64,000 nt of DNA from Paraflavitalea pollutisoli. Lineage in GTDB: Bacteria > Bacteroidota > Bacteroidia > Chitinophagales > Chitinophagaceae. Below are positions 8,063-17,111 of the stretch, one piece after another; position 1 is the first letter of the stretch; the number at the start of each line of letters is the position of its first letter. Below the pieces are notes generated by a model. The model saw nothing but the letters and a program-made list of their open reading frames with translations. It made no database searches and had not been told where the DNA came from. The stretch lies in contig NZ_JARKMX010000008.1 in assembly GCF_029360705.1 (NCBI RefSeq), forward strand, positions 1,487,949 to 1,551,948, written 5' to 3'. The position numbers were made by a program, and so were the translations under genes.

Positions 8063-8524
8063 CTACTCACAAGGTTCTTTGCGGCGGGTATCGATCAGGT
8101 ACTGGATCTTCCACTGGCCATTGAGGCGAACCAGTTGAAAGGAGTTGACCCCGCAATGACTGAAACTGCCGTTGAAATAGAATTTGTAGGGCGTCCATAC
8201 AATAGCCAGCGGGCCATCGATGCGAATGGTTTCGAATTGGATGCGTTCATCGGCCGCTCCGGCCTTTTGCTTACCTACAAAATCAGCAAACGCGCTGACC
8301 TGCTCATTCCTGATCACCGTTCTGCCTTCCCGATTACGGGTAATAATGGTTTGCAGTACGGCACTGTCGGCAAAAGCGCCCTGCACCATCGAGGCATTGG
8401 CGCTTTTCATGCCTTCAAACAATTGATTGATCGTCGCTTTCACAGAATCTTCGGCTTTCTGGGCCTGGCTCAGGTGGCTCATACCTACGAAAGCCAGCAG
8501 GCACAACAGCATTCTTTTGTTCAT
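8063..8524 (-). CDS. Secreted NTF2-like (SnoaL/DUF4440-type) protein
   Basis: A 153-residue protein with a signal peptide (MNKRMLLCLLAFVGMSHLSQAQ). The mature part fits the cone-shaped NTF2-like fold: a long first helix (SVKATINQLFEGMKSANASMVQGAFADSA), alternating strands, and a final strand pair (SFQLVRLNGQWKIQYLID). Such domains bind small hydrophobic ligands or serve as small isomerases or hydrolases; the ligand cannot be inferred. A TATTTATG sequence (one mismatch to TAnnTTTG) lies shortly upstream. It shares a bidirectional terminator with the convergent gene. Confidence 0.8.
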   Translation of the reverse strand: MNKRMLLCLLAFVGMSHLSQAQKAEDSVKATINQLFEGMKSANASMVQGAFADSAVLQTIITRNREGRTVIRNEQVSAFADFVGKQKAGAADERIQFETIRIDGPLAIVWTPYKFYFNGSFSHCGVNSFQLVRLNGQWKIQYLIDTRRKEPCE

Positions 8525-8714
8525 GTTGATTACATTAAGGAGCCATAAATATAAAGGAGCCGGACAGCCGTTGGCGGGGATTTATACGGGCGGCAACGAC
8601 CGTTGTCGCAATTGTACAGAATTGGGCATAACGACTTCTGAAGCAACGCAATCGCCTGCCGATATGAAGGGGCCTGCCGGTAAAGACGGGCAAACGGTAA
8701 GGGCACCAATAAGA

Positions 8715-8749
8715 AATCCCGCTGCCTCGACGAGCGAAACAGCGGGATT
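8715..8749 (-). terminator. Hairpin terminator of the groESL operon
   Basis: AATCCCGCTG pairs perfectly with CAGCGGGATT over 10 bp, about 30 bases past the groEL stop. The U-tract on the minus strand is interrupted (TTTCTTATT). Confidence 0.7.
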
Positions 8750-8776
8750 CGATATAGTTCCGTAAAACGGATGATC

Positions 8777-10417
8777 TTAGTAGTCCATACCGCCCATACC
8801 AGGAGCGCCACCACCATGTACATGGGGCTCTTCTTTCTTAGGCTTGTCGGCAATTACACACTCAGTAGTGAGCAACATACCGGCGATTGAAGCGGCATTT
8901 TCCAGAGCGATGCGCGATACCTTAGTAGGATCGATAACGCCAGCCTTGAACAGGTTCTCATACTTCTCTGTGCGAGCGTTGAAACCGTAGTCAGCCTGAC
9001 CTTCTTTCACCTTTTGTACCACGATGCTGCCTTCGATACCACTGTTGAACACGATCTGACGCAGGGGCTCTTCGATAGCGCGCTTAACGATCGCGATACC
9101 AGTTTGCTCATCTTCGTTAGCCGCAGTCTTCAGCTTGTCCAGACCAGCGATAGCGCGGATGTACGCGATACCACCACCAGGAACGATGCCTTCTTCAACA
9201 GCAGCGCGGGTAGCGTGCAGGGCGTCGTCAACACGGTCTTTCTTCTCTTTCATTTCTACTTCAGTAGCAGCACCTACGTACAGTACAGCCACACCACCGC
9301 TCAACTTAGCGAGACGCTCTTGTAATTTTTCTTTATCGTAGTCGGAAGTAGTTACTTCGATCTGTGCTTTGATCTGGTTTACACGGGCTGCGATTTCTTC
9401 TTTCTTACCCTTGCCGCCAACAACAGTGGTGTTGTCTTTGTCGATGGTCATAGAAGCCGCGGTACCGAGGTAGCTCAGGTCAGCGTTTTCCAGCTTGTAA
9501 CCTTGCTCTTCGCTGATCACGATACCCTTGGTCAGGGTAGCGATATCCTGGAGCATTTCTTTACGACGATCACCGAAACCAGGAGCCTTTACAGCTGCTA
9601 CTTTCAGGGTTCCGCGGAGCTTGTTCACTACGAGTGTAGCGAGTGCTTCACCTTCCAGGTCTTCAGCGATGATCACCAGGGGACGGCCGCTTTGTGCAAC
9701 CTTCTCCAGGATGTGAAGGATATCCTTCATAGCGCTGATCTTCTTGTCGTAGATCAGGATATAAGGGTTCTGCAGTTCAGCTTCCATTTTTTCGCTGTTG
9801 GTAACGAAATAAGGAGAGATATAACCGCGGTCGAATTGCATACCTTCTACTACGTCAACGGTAGTTTCAGTGCCTTTTGCTTCTTCTACAGTGATCACAC
9901 CTTCTTTACCTACTTTACCAAACGCTTCAGCGATCAGCTTACCGATTGCTTCGTCGTTGTTGGCAGAGATGGTAGCAACCTGCTCGATCTTTCTTTTGTC
10001 GGAACCTACAACCTGAGACTGGCTGGCCAAGTTGGCAACAACAGCAGTAACAGCCTTGTCGATACCACGCTTCAGGTCCATGGGGTTGGCGCCTGCAGCT
10101 ACGTTCTTCAGACCTTCAGCGATGATCGCCTGAGCCAGAACGGTAGCCGTAGTAGTACCATCACCAGCGATATCAGCGGTTTTGGAAGCTACTTCTTTCA
10201 CCATTTGAGCGCCCATGTTCTCGATGGGGTCTTCCAGTTCGATTTCTTTGGCTACAGTCACACCATCCTTAGTGATAGCAGGAGCGCCAAATTTCTTTTC
10301 CAACACTACGTTACGGCCTTTAGGACCTAAAGTTACCTTAACGGCGTTTGCGAGGACATCAACTCCTCTTTTCATTTTATTGCGTGCTTCGATATCGAAG
10401 AACAGTTGTTTTGCCAT
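8777..10417 (-). CDS. groEL: Chaperonin GroEL
   Basis: The 60-kDa chaperonin, 546 residues, forms the double-ring ATP-driven folding chamber in the cytoplasm. Landmarks are [11 protein letters not shown], the nucleotide-binding [11 protein letters not shown], and the C-terminal Gly/Met tail [12 protein letters not shown], which is of the Bacteroidota type. Length and colinearity match the family throughout, with no indels seen. It follows groES by 51 bp and must be co-transcribed with it. Confidence 0.99.
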   Translation of the reverse strand: MAKQLFFDIEARNKMKRGVDVLANAVKVTLGPKGRNVVLEKKFGAPAITKDGVTVAKEIELEDPIENMGAQMVKEVASKTADIAGDGTTTATVLAQAIIAEGLKNVAAGANPMDLKRGIDKAVTAVVANLASQSQVVGSDKRKIEQVATISANNDEAIGKLIAEAFGKVGKEGVITVEEAKGTETTVDVVEGMQFDRGYISPYFVTNSEKMEAELQNPYILIYDKKISAMKDILHILEKVAQSGRPLVIIAEDLEGEALATLVVNKLRGTLKVAAVKAPGFGDRRKEMLQDIATLTKGIVISEEQGYKLENADLSYLGTAASMTIDKDNTTVVGGKGKKEEIAARVNQIKAQIEVTTSDYDKEKLQERLAKLSGGVAVLYVGAATEVEMKEKKDRVDDALHATRAAVEEGIVPGGGIAYIRAIAGLDKLKTAANEDEQTGIAIVKRAIEEPLRQIVFNSGIEGSIVVQKVKEGQADYGFNARTEKYENLFKAGVIDPTKVSRIALENAASIAGMLLTTECVIADKPKKEEPHVHGGGAPGMGGMDY

Positions 10418-10468
10418 GATATTCTTGATTTGAGAATTTGAATAATTGGAAATGCGAGATAAAAAAGA

Positions 10469-10750
10469 TTAAACGATCGCTAAGATATCGCTCTCTCTCA
10501 TGATCAGCAGATCATCACCTTCGATCTGGATTTCTGTTCCGGAATATTTACCATATAATACGGTGTCACCTACCTTAACTGTTACCGGCTCGTCTTTCTT
10601 ACCAGGACCTGCAGCTACCACGGTACCGCGCTGGGGCTTCTCTTTGGCAGTGTCGGGGATGATGATACCTCCGGCAGTTTTCTCTTCCGCTTTAGCGGGT
10701 TTCACAATTACCCGGTCGTGCAAGGGGGTAACATTAAGCTTCTTAGCCAT
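10469..10750 (-). CDS. groES: Co-chaperonin GroES
   Basis: The 93-residue lid subunit of the chaperonin. Visible are [32 protein letters not shown] (mobile loop GGIIIPD) and the closing strand [16 protein letters not shown]. It is the first gene of the groES-groEL operon. No CIRCE inverted repeat (TTAGCACTC...GAGTGCTAA) is present upstream, so HrcA control in the usual manner is not supported. Confidence 0.98.
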   Translation of the reverse strand: MAKKLNVTPLHDRVIVKPAKAEEKTAGGIIIPDTAKEKPQRGTVVAAGPGKKDEPVTVKVGDTVLYGKYSGTEIQIEGDDLLIMRESDILAIV

Positions 10751-10848
10751 AGTTTATCAGTTTTTTGATTTTGGTGAAATTGATTACTAATGTTTAAATA
10801 GTGGTTCAAACGCCTTTCTGTCCGGGAATAGCCCCGGTGGAAAGTCCG

Positions 10849-10856
10849 CAAAGGTA
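10849..10856 (-). promoter_or_regulatory. -7 element TACCTTTG of the groESL promoter
   Basis: Exact TAnnTTTG match on the minus strand, giving a leader of about 90 bases before groES. A TTTG occurs 14 bases upstream rather than the preferred 19, so the upstream half is uncertain. Confidence 0.5.
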
Positions 10857-11135
10857 AACATAATCCATACCAAACCGGATTTACAGGTCATTTTTTCAGC
10901 TTCTAACCGTAAGGCTGACAGGGAGTACCGCGCGAAGCAGGCTATTCGCCTCAGCTTCAATGCCAAATTAGCAGGCAGCGGATCAATGTTGCAACGAAAG
11001 TTGGCAGACCACCTTGTTTGTCAGTCCGCCGGCAGGCCGGGCTGCTGGCAGTATATTGGAAACCTTTCCGTGCGGAAACCGCTGGCATTCACCCCTATTT
11101 CCGGTATCCAAATTCCTTATTCCACCGGAAAACGT

Positions 11136-11143
11136 TAGTTTTG
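11136..11143 (+). promoter_or_regulatory. -7 element TAGTTTTG upstream of nusB
   Basis: Exact TAnnTTTG match, 23 bases before the nusB ATG. The expected upstream site at 19 bases reads TTCC, a weak match. Confidence 0.45.
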
Positions 11144-11166
11144 CCGGTTCAAAATAAGCTCTTAGC

Positions 11167-12093
11167 ATGATCAGCAGAAGAAACATCCGTGTGAAGGTAA
11201 TGCAGGCCCTCTATTCCGTAGAAAGCCAGGAAACGAATGAAAAACCAGGCGATCCGTTTAAGCTCCTCCAGAAACATTTCGACCAGACCCACCAGCTCTT
11301 TGTGTTCCTCATTCATTCGCTCTTAGAGGTAGCACGCTATGCAGAAACCGACTCACGCAACCGCGCCAGCAAACACCTTCCCTCCAAGGAAGACCTGAAC
11401 GTGAACATCAAACTGGCCGGCAACGAACTGCTGTGGAAGATCCTCGAATACCCTTCTTACCAGAAAGCCGTCAAGGAAACAAGACCAGAATTACTGGACA
11501 GTCCTGACATGTTACGTAAACTTTACTGGCAACTGGTCGATACAGACCAATACCAGCAATATATTGCAGTAGCAGGACGGGATAAGAAAGACGAGAAAAC
11601 GATCCTCGAATTCATCTTCAACGACCTGTTGTTGCCCAATGAGGCCTTCACCAGCTATGTGGAAGAGAACTTTACCAATTGGGACGATGATGCGGACATG
11701 CTGCGCGTGTTGGTACAGAACTTTCTCAACAAGCCAGCTGCTTTCAACTTCCAGGAGTTGATCAGCCGGGAGAAATGGCTGTTTGGCAAAGGACTGCTGG
11801 AGACGGTGATCGGCAAGAAGGACGTGACCATGGAGCTGATCAAACCCAAGCTGAAGAACTGGGATCCCGAGCGGATCGCTGTACTCGATATGATCCTGAT
11901 GCGGATGGGTGTGTGTGAATTCCTGTTCTTTGAAACCATCCCGCCCAAGGTCACCATCAACGAATACATCGACCTGGCGAAGGAATACAGTACCCCCCAG
12001 AGCGGTCAGTTTGTAAATGGTATCCTGGACAATATTCACAAGGACCTGGTGAAGGATGACCGGATGCATAAAGTGGCTTTCAAACCATCTTAA
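11167..12093 (+). CDS. nusB: Transcription antitermination factor NusB
   Basis: NusB binds boxA RNA with NusE (S10) and supports antitermination in rRNA operons. The protein has 308 residues, about twice the E. coli length; this long form with an extra N-terminal helical half is usual in Bacteroidota. The start MISRRNIRVKVMQALYSVE matches the classic opening helix; the conserved C-terminal NusB half spans about 165-300, with AVLDMILMRMGVCEF and YIDLAKEYSTPQSGQFVNGILDNI. It is first in a run nusB, DUF1573 lipoprotein, yajC with gaps of 35 and 112 bp. Confidence 0.95.
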   Translation: MISRRNIRVKVMQALYSVESQETNEKPGDPFKLLQKHFDQTHQLFVFLIHSLLEVARYAETDSRNRASKHLPSKEDLNVNIKLAGNELLWKILEYPSYQKAVKETRPELLDSPDMLRKLYWQLVDTDQYQQYIAVAGRDKKDEKTILEFIFNDLLLPNEAFTSYVEENFTNWDDDADMLRVLVQNFLNKPAAFNFQELISREKWLFGKGLLETVIGKKDVTMELIKPKLKNWDPERIAVLDMILMRMGVCEFLFFETIPPKVTINEYIDLAKEYSTPQSGQFVNGILDNIHKDLVKDDRMHKVAFKPS

Positions 12094-12128
12094 TCGAAGA
12101 TTTCAAATACCCCATCAATAATTATCAG

Positions 12129-12560
12129 ATGAAAAAACTCATGTTCCTGGCCCTGGCGATCGGCGTAGTTGCCGTAGCCTGCCAAAGCAGCGCTTCTGAA
12201 AACAAAGCAGCGCAACCAAAACCCGGTGAACTCACCACCATCCAATGGGTCGATACCCTGAAGGAAATGGGTCAGGTGACGGAAGGACAGGTAATAGACA
12301 TCTCCTACCGCTTCAAGAATGCGGGTACCAAACCATTGGTGATCGAACAGGTAAATGTTAGTTGCGGATGTACCGTGGCCGAGAAGCCCGAAAAGCCCAT
12401 TGCCCCCGGTGAAGAAGGTATCATCAAAGCATCTTTCAACAGCACAGGCAAACCCGGCCCCAACTCCAAAAGCATTTATGTAGTGGCCAATACGGAAGGT
12501 TCTAAAGAACACCGACTGCAGTTCATGGTGGATGTAAAACCAGCTGCCGAGAAAAAGTAA
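12129..12560 (+). CDS. DUF1573 lipoprotein
   Basis: A 143-residue lipoprotein. The signal peptide MKKLMFLALAIGVVAVACQ carries a lipobox ending in Cys18. The mature part has a DUF1573 immunoglobulin-like sandwich (about 45-135) with the typical NVSCGCTVAEKPEKPIAPGEE motif and a following SFNSTGKPG turn. DUF1573 proteins are abundant in Bacteroidota, of unknown role, often next to secretion or cell-envelope genes. Here it lies between nusB and yajC, 35 bp after nusB, so it is probably co-transcribed with nusB. Confidence 0.9.
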   Translation: MKKLMFLALAIGVVAVACQSSASENKAAQPKPGELTTIQWVDTLKEMGQVTEGQVIDISYRFKNAGTKPLVIEQVNVSCGCTVAEKPEKPIAPGEEGIIKASFNSTGKPGPNSKSIYVVANTEGSKEHRLQFMVDVKPAAEKK

Positions 12561-12672
12561 ACTGTTAATATACAGTTGATTTAGAGATGAAGGGCAATTA
12601 ATTATCCCGATTGCCGTATCTTGCGGCCTCTGGTTAAGTAATTATTAAACATTTTTTAAAACCGACATACGA

Positions 12673-13017
12673 ATGAATTCTCAATTAGTTGTTTTATTGC
12701 AGGCATCAGGCCCCGGCGGCGGTTCTATGCAACTGATCCTGTTGGGTGGTATGATCCTCATTTTCTGGTTGTTCATGATCCGTCCGCAAGCTAAAAAAGC
12801 GAAGCTGGCAAAACAATTCCAGGAGAACCTGCAAAAGGGTGACAAAGTGGTAACGATCGCAGGTATCCACGGTAAGGTATACCGGATCAATAGCGAAGAC
12901 AACACCATCGATCTGGAAACAAGCCCCGGCAGCACCATCAAGATCGAAAAGAGCGCTATCTCTATCGAGTGGAGCAACAACGTGAACAAAGGCACTGCTG
13001 CTACACCAGCCAAATAA
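12673..13017 (+). CDS. yajC: Sec translocon accessory protein YajC
   Basis: YajC associates with SecDF at the Sec translocon in the inner membrane. The 114-residue protein has a single membrane helix (about 18-38, ILLGGMILIFWLFMIRPQ), then the family signature RPQAKKAKLAKQFQENLQKGDKVVTIAGIHGKV and a small beta domain. Length and organisation match the family. A strong terminator follows directly. Confidence 0.96.
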   Translation: MNSQLVVLLQASGPGGGSMQLILLGGMILIFWLFMIRPQAKKAKLAKQFQENLQKGDKVVTIAGIHGKVYRINSEDNTIDLETSPGSTIKIEKSAISIEWSNNVNKGTAATPAK

Positions 13018-13041
13018 GTTTACCAGTGAACTTTTTATACG

Positions 13042-13070
13042 GCCGGAACCGAATGGTTCCGGCTTTTTTT
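13042..13070 (+). terminator. Rho-independent terminator after yajC
   Basis: A 9-bp perfect stem GCCGGAACC/GGTTCCGGC with loop GAAT and seven T residues, 25 bases past the yajC stop. Confidence 0.95.
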
Positions 13071-13121
13071 GTGCAGTTGATGCTAATTAAACAGGCCCTA
13101 TTAAAACAGGATTTTACGCAG

Positions 13122-13129
13122 TAGCTTTG
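13122..13129 (+). promoter_or_regulatory. -7 element TAGCTTTG directly before coaE
   Basis: Exact TAnnTTTG match with only four bases between it and the coaE ATG. A start of transcription at the usual distance would coincide with the start codon, so the coaE mRNA is probably leaderless. Confidence 0.6.
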
Positions 13130-13133
13130 CGCC

Positions 13134-13736
13134 ATGTTAAAGATCGGACTGACAGGCGGTATCGGATCGGGCAAAAGCACCGTAGCCAAAGTATTTGAAG
13201 TGCTGGGCATTCCCGTGTACTATGCCGACGACGTAGCCCGGTCGATCATGAATGATGATCCCGACCTCAAGGCACAGATCATACACCATTTTGGAGCAGC
13301 CGCCTATGAAGGTGGTCCGCTCAACCGCAAATACATCGCACAGATCGTCTTCAACAGCGAGGAGAAACTCGCCCTGATGAACTCGCTCGTTCATCCCGCC
13401 ACCATACGCGCCGGCGAACAATGGATGGCCCAGCAAACCGATCCCTATGCGATCAAGGAAGCGGCCATCATCTTCGAGAGTGGCACCCAATCGCAGCTCG
13501 ATTATATGATCGGCGTGTATGCGCCCGACGCCCTGCGCATCCACCGTACCATGCAGCGTGACAACGTAACCCGGGAAGCCGTGATCGCCCGAATGGACAA
13601 ACAGATCAGCCAATCCATCAAAATGCGCCTCTGCGACTTTGTCATTACCAACGACGAACAGCAGGCAGTAATTCCGCAGGTGATGCAGGTGCACGAAAGG
13701 TTGCTGGCGTTAAACGCGCACCTGGCCACCCCATAG
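13134..13736 (+). CDS. coaE: Dephospho-CoA kinase
   Basis: CoaE performs the last step of coenzyme A synthesis, phosphorylating the 3'-hydroxyl of dephospho-CoA. The 200-residue protein begins with the Walker A P-loop KIGLTGGIGSGKSTVAKVFE and keeps YYADDVAR (the conserved DAD-like region) and LVHPATIRAGEQW. The length matches the family. The start is fixed by the P-loop lying at residue 7 and by the promoter element immediately before it. It stands after the yajC terminator as its own unit. Confidence 0.97.
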   Translation: MLKIGLTGGIGSGKSTVAKVFEVLGIPVYYADDVARSIMNDDPDLKAQIIHHFGAAAYEGGPLNRKYIAQIVFNSEEKLALMNSLVHPATIRAGEQWMAQQTDPYAIKEAAIIFESGTQSQLDYMIGVYAPDALRIHRTMQRDNVTREAVIARMDKQISQSIKMRLCDFVITNDEQQAVIPQVMQVHERLLALNAHLATP

Positions 13737-13762
13737 TAGCTTTCCTGCCAGCTTCCCCTGAC

Positions 13763-13842
13763 GCCTCGACAACTTCTTGCCTGGTTGCCTCGATGCCTTT
13801 TTTCCTCGATGCCTGGTTGCCTTGCTGCCTAATTGCCTTACT
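13763..13842. repeat. Degenerate 8-bp tandem repeat, consensus GCCTNNNN
   Basis: Ten consecutive octamers in register, most beginning GCCT: GCCTCGAC, AACTTCTT, GCCTGGTT, GCCTCGAT, GCCTTTTT, TCCTCGAT, GCCTGGTT, GCCTTGCT, GCCTAATT, GCCTTACT. GCCTGGTT occurs twice and CCTCGA three times. It is purely intergenic, in the 240 bp between coaE and the oxidoreductase. Confidence 0.75.
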
Positions 13843-13976
13843 TCCCCACCATCCTGCTCCATCCTGATCGCATGATCAACAAATACAACCTTTTATACAG
13901 GAATTTTACCCAAAATCGTAAATGTATTTTCCGTTTTGCGGTGCAATCGGTATCTTAAATCAAATATCAGATTGCT

Positions 13977-15314
13977 ATGCACAGAAGAAATTTCCTGCAA
14001 CAATCCGGCAGCCTCCTCGCCGGAACCATTCTTGCCGATTCCGTACTCGCCAACGAAAACCTGACCGCCCCATTCGCCAAAAAACGCATCGCCATGGTTG
14101 GCACCGGCGTACGCGGCATCGGCATGTGGGGCAAACCCGTCATCGAAGAGTTTAAAGACCAGGTTGAATTCGTCGGTCTTTGCGATATCAACCCCGGCCG
14201 CGTGGAAACAGCCCGCAAATCACTCAAGCTCTCCTGCCCTACCTTCACCGACTTCGACAAGATGATGAAGGAAACCAAACCCGACACGCTCATGGTCATG
14301 ACGGTTGATGGTACGCACCACGAGTTCATCATTAAAGGCATGGAATATGGCGCCAACATCATCACCGAAAAACCCATGACCATCGACGAACAGAAATGCC
14401 AGGCCATCCTCGATGCCGAGAAAAAGACCGGCAAGAAAGTAACCGTCACCTTCAACTACCGCTACTCACCTCATCGGCAAAAGATATACGAACTGTTGCG
14501 CAACGACACCATCGGCAAGATCACTTCGGTCGATTTCCATTGGTACCTCAATACCTCCCATGGTGCCGATTATTTCCGCCGCTGGCACCGCCTGCGCAAG
14601 AATGGCGGCTCCCTGCTGGTGCACAAAGCCACCCACCATTTCGACCTGCTCAACTGGTGGATCAATTCCGAACCCGAACAGGTCTTTGCCTACGGATCCC
14701 TCGAACACTATGGCAAGAACAACAGCTTCAGACATACGAACTGCCGCCCCTGCCCCCATAAAAAAGAATGTAAGTTCTACTGGGATATGACCAAAAGCCA
14801 GAGCCTGATGGAACTGTATGCCGCCAATGAACACCACGACGGCTACCTGCGCGATGGCTGCGTGTGGAAAGAAGACATCGACATCTTCGACAAGATGGCC
14901 GTGCAGATCCGCTACGCCAACAAAACGCAGGTCAGCTATTCATTGACTGCCTACTCGCCCTATGAAGGCTACCGCATCGCCTTCAACGGTACCAAGGGCC
15001 GCATCGACGCGTGGATCAAGGAAAGCCAGCCCTGGGAAGAAGAAGGCTTCGACGAGATACAGATCACGGAAAACTTCGGCAAACGGGAGATCATCCGCAT
15101 TCCCAACCGTGAAGCAGGCCATGGCGGTGGCGACACCCGTTTACGCAAGCAGGTGTTCACGCCGGGTGATGATCCGTATAAGCAGGCTGCCGGCAGCCGC
15201 GATGGCGCCATGTCTATCCTCATTGGCATCGCTGCCCGCAACAGCATCGATACCGGTAAGCCCATCAATATCGGCGAACTGACCTCCCTGCAACCGAAAT
15301 CGGTGCGGGTATAA
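13977..15314 (+). CDS. Gfo/Idh/MocA family oxidoreductase with Tat-like signal
   Basis: A 445-residue NAD(P)-dependent sugar or polyol oxidoreductase of the Gfo/Idh/MocA superfamily. It opens with a twin-arginine-like signal MHRRNFLQQSGSLLAGTIL, so it is probably exported folded. The Rossmann motif is IAMVGTGVRGIGMWG (about 36-50), followed by EFVGLCDINPGR, and the catalytic EKP lies in NIITEKPMTID. A short cysteine-containing insert, CRPCPHKKECKFYW, is seen around residue 260 and could bind metal. The last third is the substrate-binding sandwich. The substrate is unknown; exported members in Bacteroidota often act in glycan breakdown. A terminator follows. Confidence 0.9.
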   Translation: MHRRNFLQQSGSLLAGTILADSVLANENLTAPFAKKRIAMVGTGVRGIGMWGKPVIEEFKDQVEFVGLCDINPGRVETARKSLKLSCPTFTDFDKMMKETKPDTLMVMTVDGTHHEFIIKGMEYGANIITEKPMTIDEQKCQAILDAEKKTGKKVTVTFNYRYSPHRQKIYELLRNDTIGKITSVDFHWYLNTSHGADYFRRWHRLRKNGGSLLVHKATHHFDLLNWWINSEPEQVFAYGSLEHYGKNNSFRHTNCRPCPHKKECKFYWDMTKSQSLMELYAANEHHDGYLRDGCVWKEDIDIFDKMAVQIRYANKTQVSYSLTAYSPYEGYRIAFNGTKGRIDAWIKESQPWEEEGFDEIQITENFGKREIIRIPNREAGHGGGDTRLRKQVFTPGDDPYKQAAGSRDGAMSILIGIAARNSIDTGKPINIGELTSLQPKSVRV

Positions 15315-15339
15315 AATAGCAGTCAATACCAAATTCATC

Positions 15340-15367
15340 AGGGCGCTTCTTACGGAGCGCCCTTTTT
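15340..15367 (+). terminator. Rho-independent terminator after the oxidoreductase
   Basis: AGGGCGCT/AGCGCCCT, an 8-bp perfect stem with an 8-base loop, followed by five T residues. Confidence 0.9.
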
Positions 15368-15450
15368 ATGCCAGGACTCGCCACCCATCCTATTGTCTGT
15401 TCGGCTTTGGCGGTTTTAATTATATTTAGTCCCTAAAAATCAAGGCGTAC

Positions 15451-17088
15451 ATGAGAAAATACACGACAGCGATCCTGCTGGCCGCCCTGACCGCATTGAC
15501 GGCACAGGCACAACAGGATTACTCCCCCTACCAGCAACAAACCAGCCGGCTACAGGCACTCACCAAACAGTATCCGCAGCTGGCCAGCATCAAATCGATC
15601 GCCCGCACCAACGGCAACAAAGACATCTGGATGCTCACCATCGGCAGCGGCAATAACACCAGCAAACCAGCCATTGCCATCGTAGGTGGCGTTGAAGGCC
15701 AACATTTGCTGGGGGCCGAACTTGCCATCGGTTTTGCTGAAGACCTGCTCAAAGGCAGCAGCTCCGACAGCATCAAAGCCCTGCTCAACAAAACAACTTT
15801 CTACGTATTTCCCAATATGAGTCCCGACGCCAGCGAACAGTATTTCGCGGCCCTGAAATACGAACGCTCTGGCAACGCCACCACCACCGACGATGACCGC
15901 GATGGCAAAACCGACGAAGACGGCTATGACGACCTCGATGGCAACGGCAAGATCACCTGGCTACGCGTTAAATCTCCCCTGGGTATTTATAAACTGCACC
16001 CCGACGATTCACGCGTACTCATCAAAGCCGACGCCGCCAAAGGCGAAAAAGGCGAATACCTGCTGTATGCTGAAGGCATCGACAACGACAAAGACAAACT
16101 GTACAATGAAGATGGCCCGGGCGGTATCTCGTTCAACAGGAACTTCACCTACAAACATCCCTCCTTCACCCCCGGCTCCGGTGAATTTGCCGTATCCGAA
16201 AAAGAAAACAGGGCACTGGTCGATCAGTTGTTTGACCTGTTCAATGTATACGCTGTATTCAGCTTCAGCACCGACAACAACCTGTCCTCACCGATAGCCT
16301 ATAACCCCGCAGCAGCCAACCAGCGCATCGTAGCCGGCTACCTGGAGCCCGATGCCAAAGCCAATGCCCTGGTATCAGAACTATACAACAAGGTAACAGG
16401 CATGAAAGAAGCACCCAAATCGACACCGGCCGGCGGAGATTTCGGCTCCTGGGGTTACTACCACTATGCCCGCTACAGTTTCAGCACACCCGGTTGGTTT
16501 GTACCCAAAGCCAAACCCGACACGGCTAAAAAAGAAAAGGCATTGTCTGTCGACGATCCCACCGCTAACTACCTGCGCTGGGCAGCACAACAAGGCATCA
16601 CCAATACCTTTACGCCCTGGAAAGCGATACAGCACCCAGACTTCGCCGGTCAAACAGCAGAAGTAGGCGGCATCGATCCCTTCGTATTGATCAATCCTCC
16701 GTATAAACTGGTACCCGATATCGTGAAAAAACACACGAGCTTCATCGTACAGGTAGCAGCCTACCAACCCGAGCTGGACCTGGTCAACGTGAAAACGGAA
16801 AAGCTGGGCAACGGTCTCACCCGCATCAGCCTCGAAGTAGCCAACAAAGGCGTTTTCGCTTCTCACACCAAACTGGGCGAAAGAAGTTATTGGATCAAAC
16901 GCATACAGGTGAAGGTGAATACCGCGAGCACTCAAACGGTCATCAGCGGTCGCAAGAACCAATTGCTGAATTCCCTCGACGGCCTCAGTGCACAGCCCCT
17001 CACCTGGCTGATCAAAGGCAGCGGCAAAGTCACCATCGAAGCCGGCAGCCCGACCACCGGCACTGCTAAAACCGACATCAATCTTTAG
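15451..17088 (+). CDS. M14 carboxypeptidase-like protein with degenerate zinc site
   Basis: A secreted 545-residue protein (signal peptide MRKYTTAILLAALTALTAQAQ) clearly paralogous to the next gene. It shares the M14 fold landmarks, the Asp-rich insert (DDDRDGKTDEDGYDDLDGNGKI, about 147-168) and the NRNF motif at 229-232. However, the zinc-site motif reads EGQH (Glu82, His85) where active members have HxxE, the third ligand His is Ser273 (SFSTDN), and the substrate-binding Arg after NPD is replaced by Ser (SPDASEQ). I infer that it does not bind catalytic zinc as a normal carboxypeptidase. It may act as a binding partner of its neighbour, 23 bp downstream and likely co-transcribed. Confidence 0.85.
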   Translation: MRKYTTAILLAALTALTAQAQQDYSPYQQQTSRLQALTKQYPQLASIKSIARTNGNKDIWMLTIGSGNNTSKPAIAIVGGVEGQHLLGAELAIGFAEDLLKGSSSDSIKALLNKTTFYVFPNMSPDASEQYFAALKYERSGNATTTDDDRDGKTDEDGYDDLDGNGKITWLRVKSPLGIYKLHPDDSRVLIKADAAKGEKGEYLLYAEGIDNDKDKLYNEDGPGGISFNRNFTYKHPSFTPGSGEFAVSEKENRALVDQLFDLFNVYAVFSFSTDNNLSSPIAYNPAAANQRIVAGYLEPDAKANALVSELYNKVTGMKEAPKSTPAGGDFGSWGYYHYARYSFSTPGWFVPKAKPDTAKKEKALSVDDPTANYLRWAAQQGITNTFTPWKAIQHPDFAGQTAEVGGIDPFVLINPPYKLVPDIVKKHTSFIVQVAAYQPELDLVNVKTEKLGNGLTRISLEVANKGVFASHTKLGERSYWIKRIQVKVNTASTQTVISGRKNQLLNSLDGLSAQPLTWLIKGSGKVTIEAGSPTTGTAKTDINL

Positions 17089-17111
17089 TACGCTACACAA
17101 AACAGACATTC

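Larger units (their letters stand above)
10751..11166. other. Divergent intergenic region between groES and nusB
   Basis: About 415 bp separate the divergent groES and nusB genes. It contains one probable promoter for each, listed separately, and no CIRCE. The middle (about 10900-11100) has GC-rich imperfect repeats of no evident function and no open frame with support. Confidence 0.5.

Noticed and set aside
10751-11166. CIRCE element for HrcA control of groESL
   Set aside because: Searched for the TTAGCACTC/GAGTGCTAA dyad; not found on either strand.
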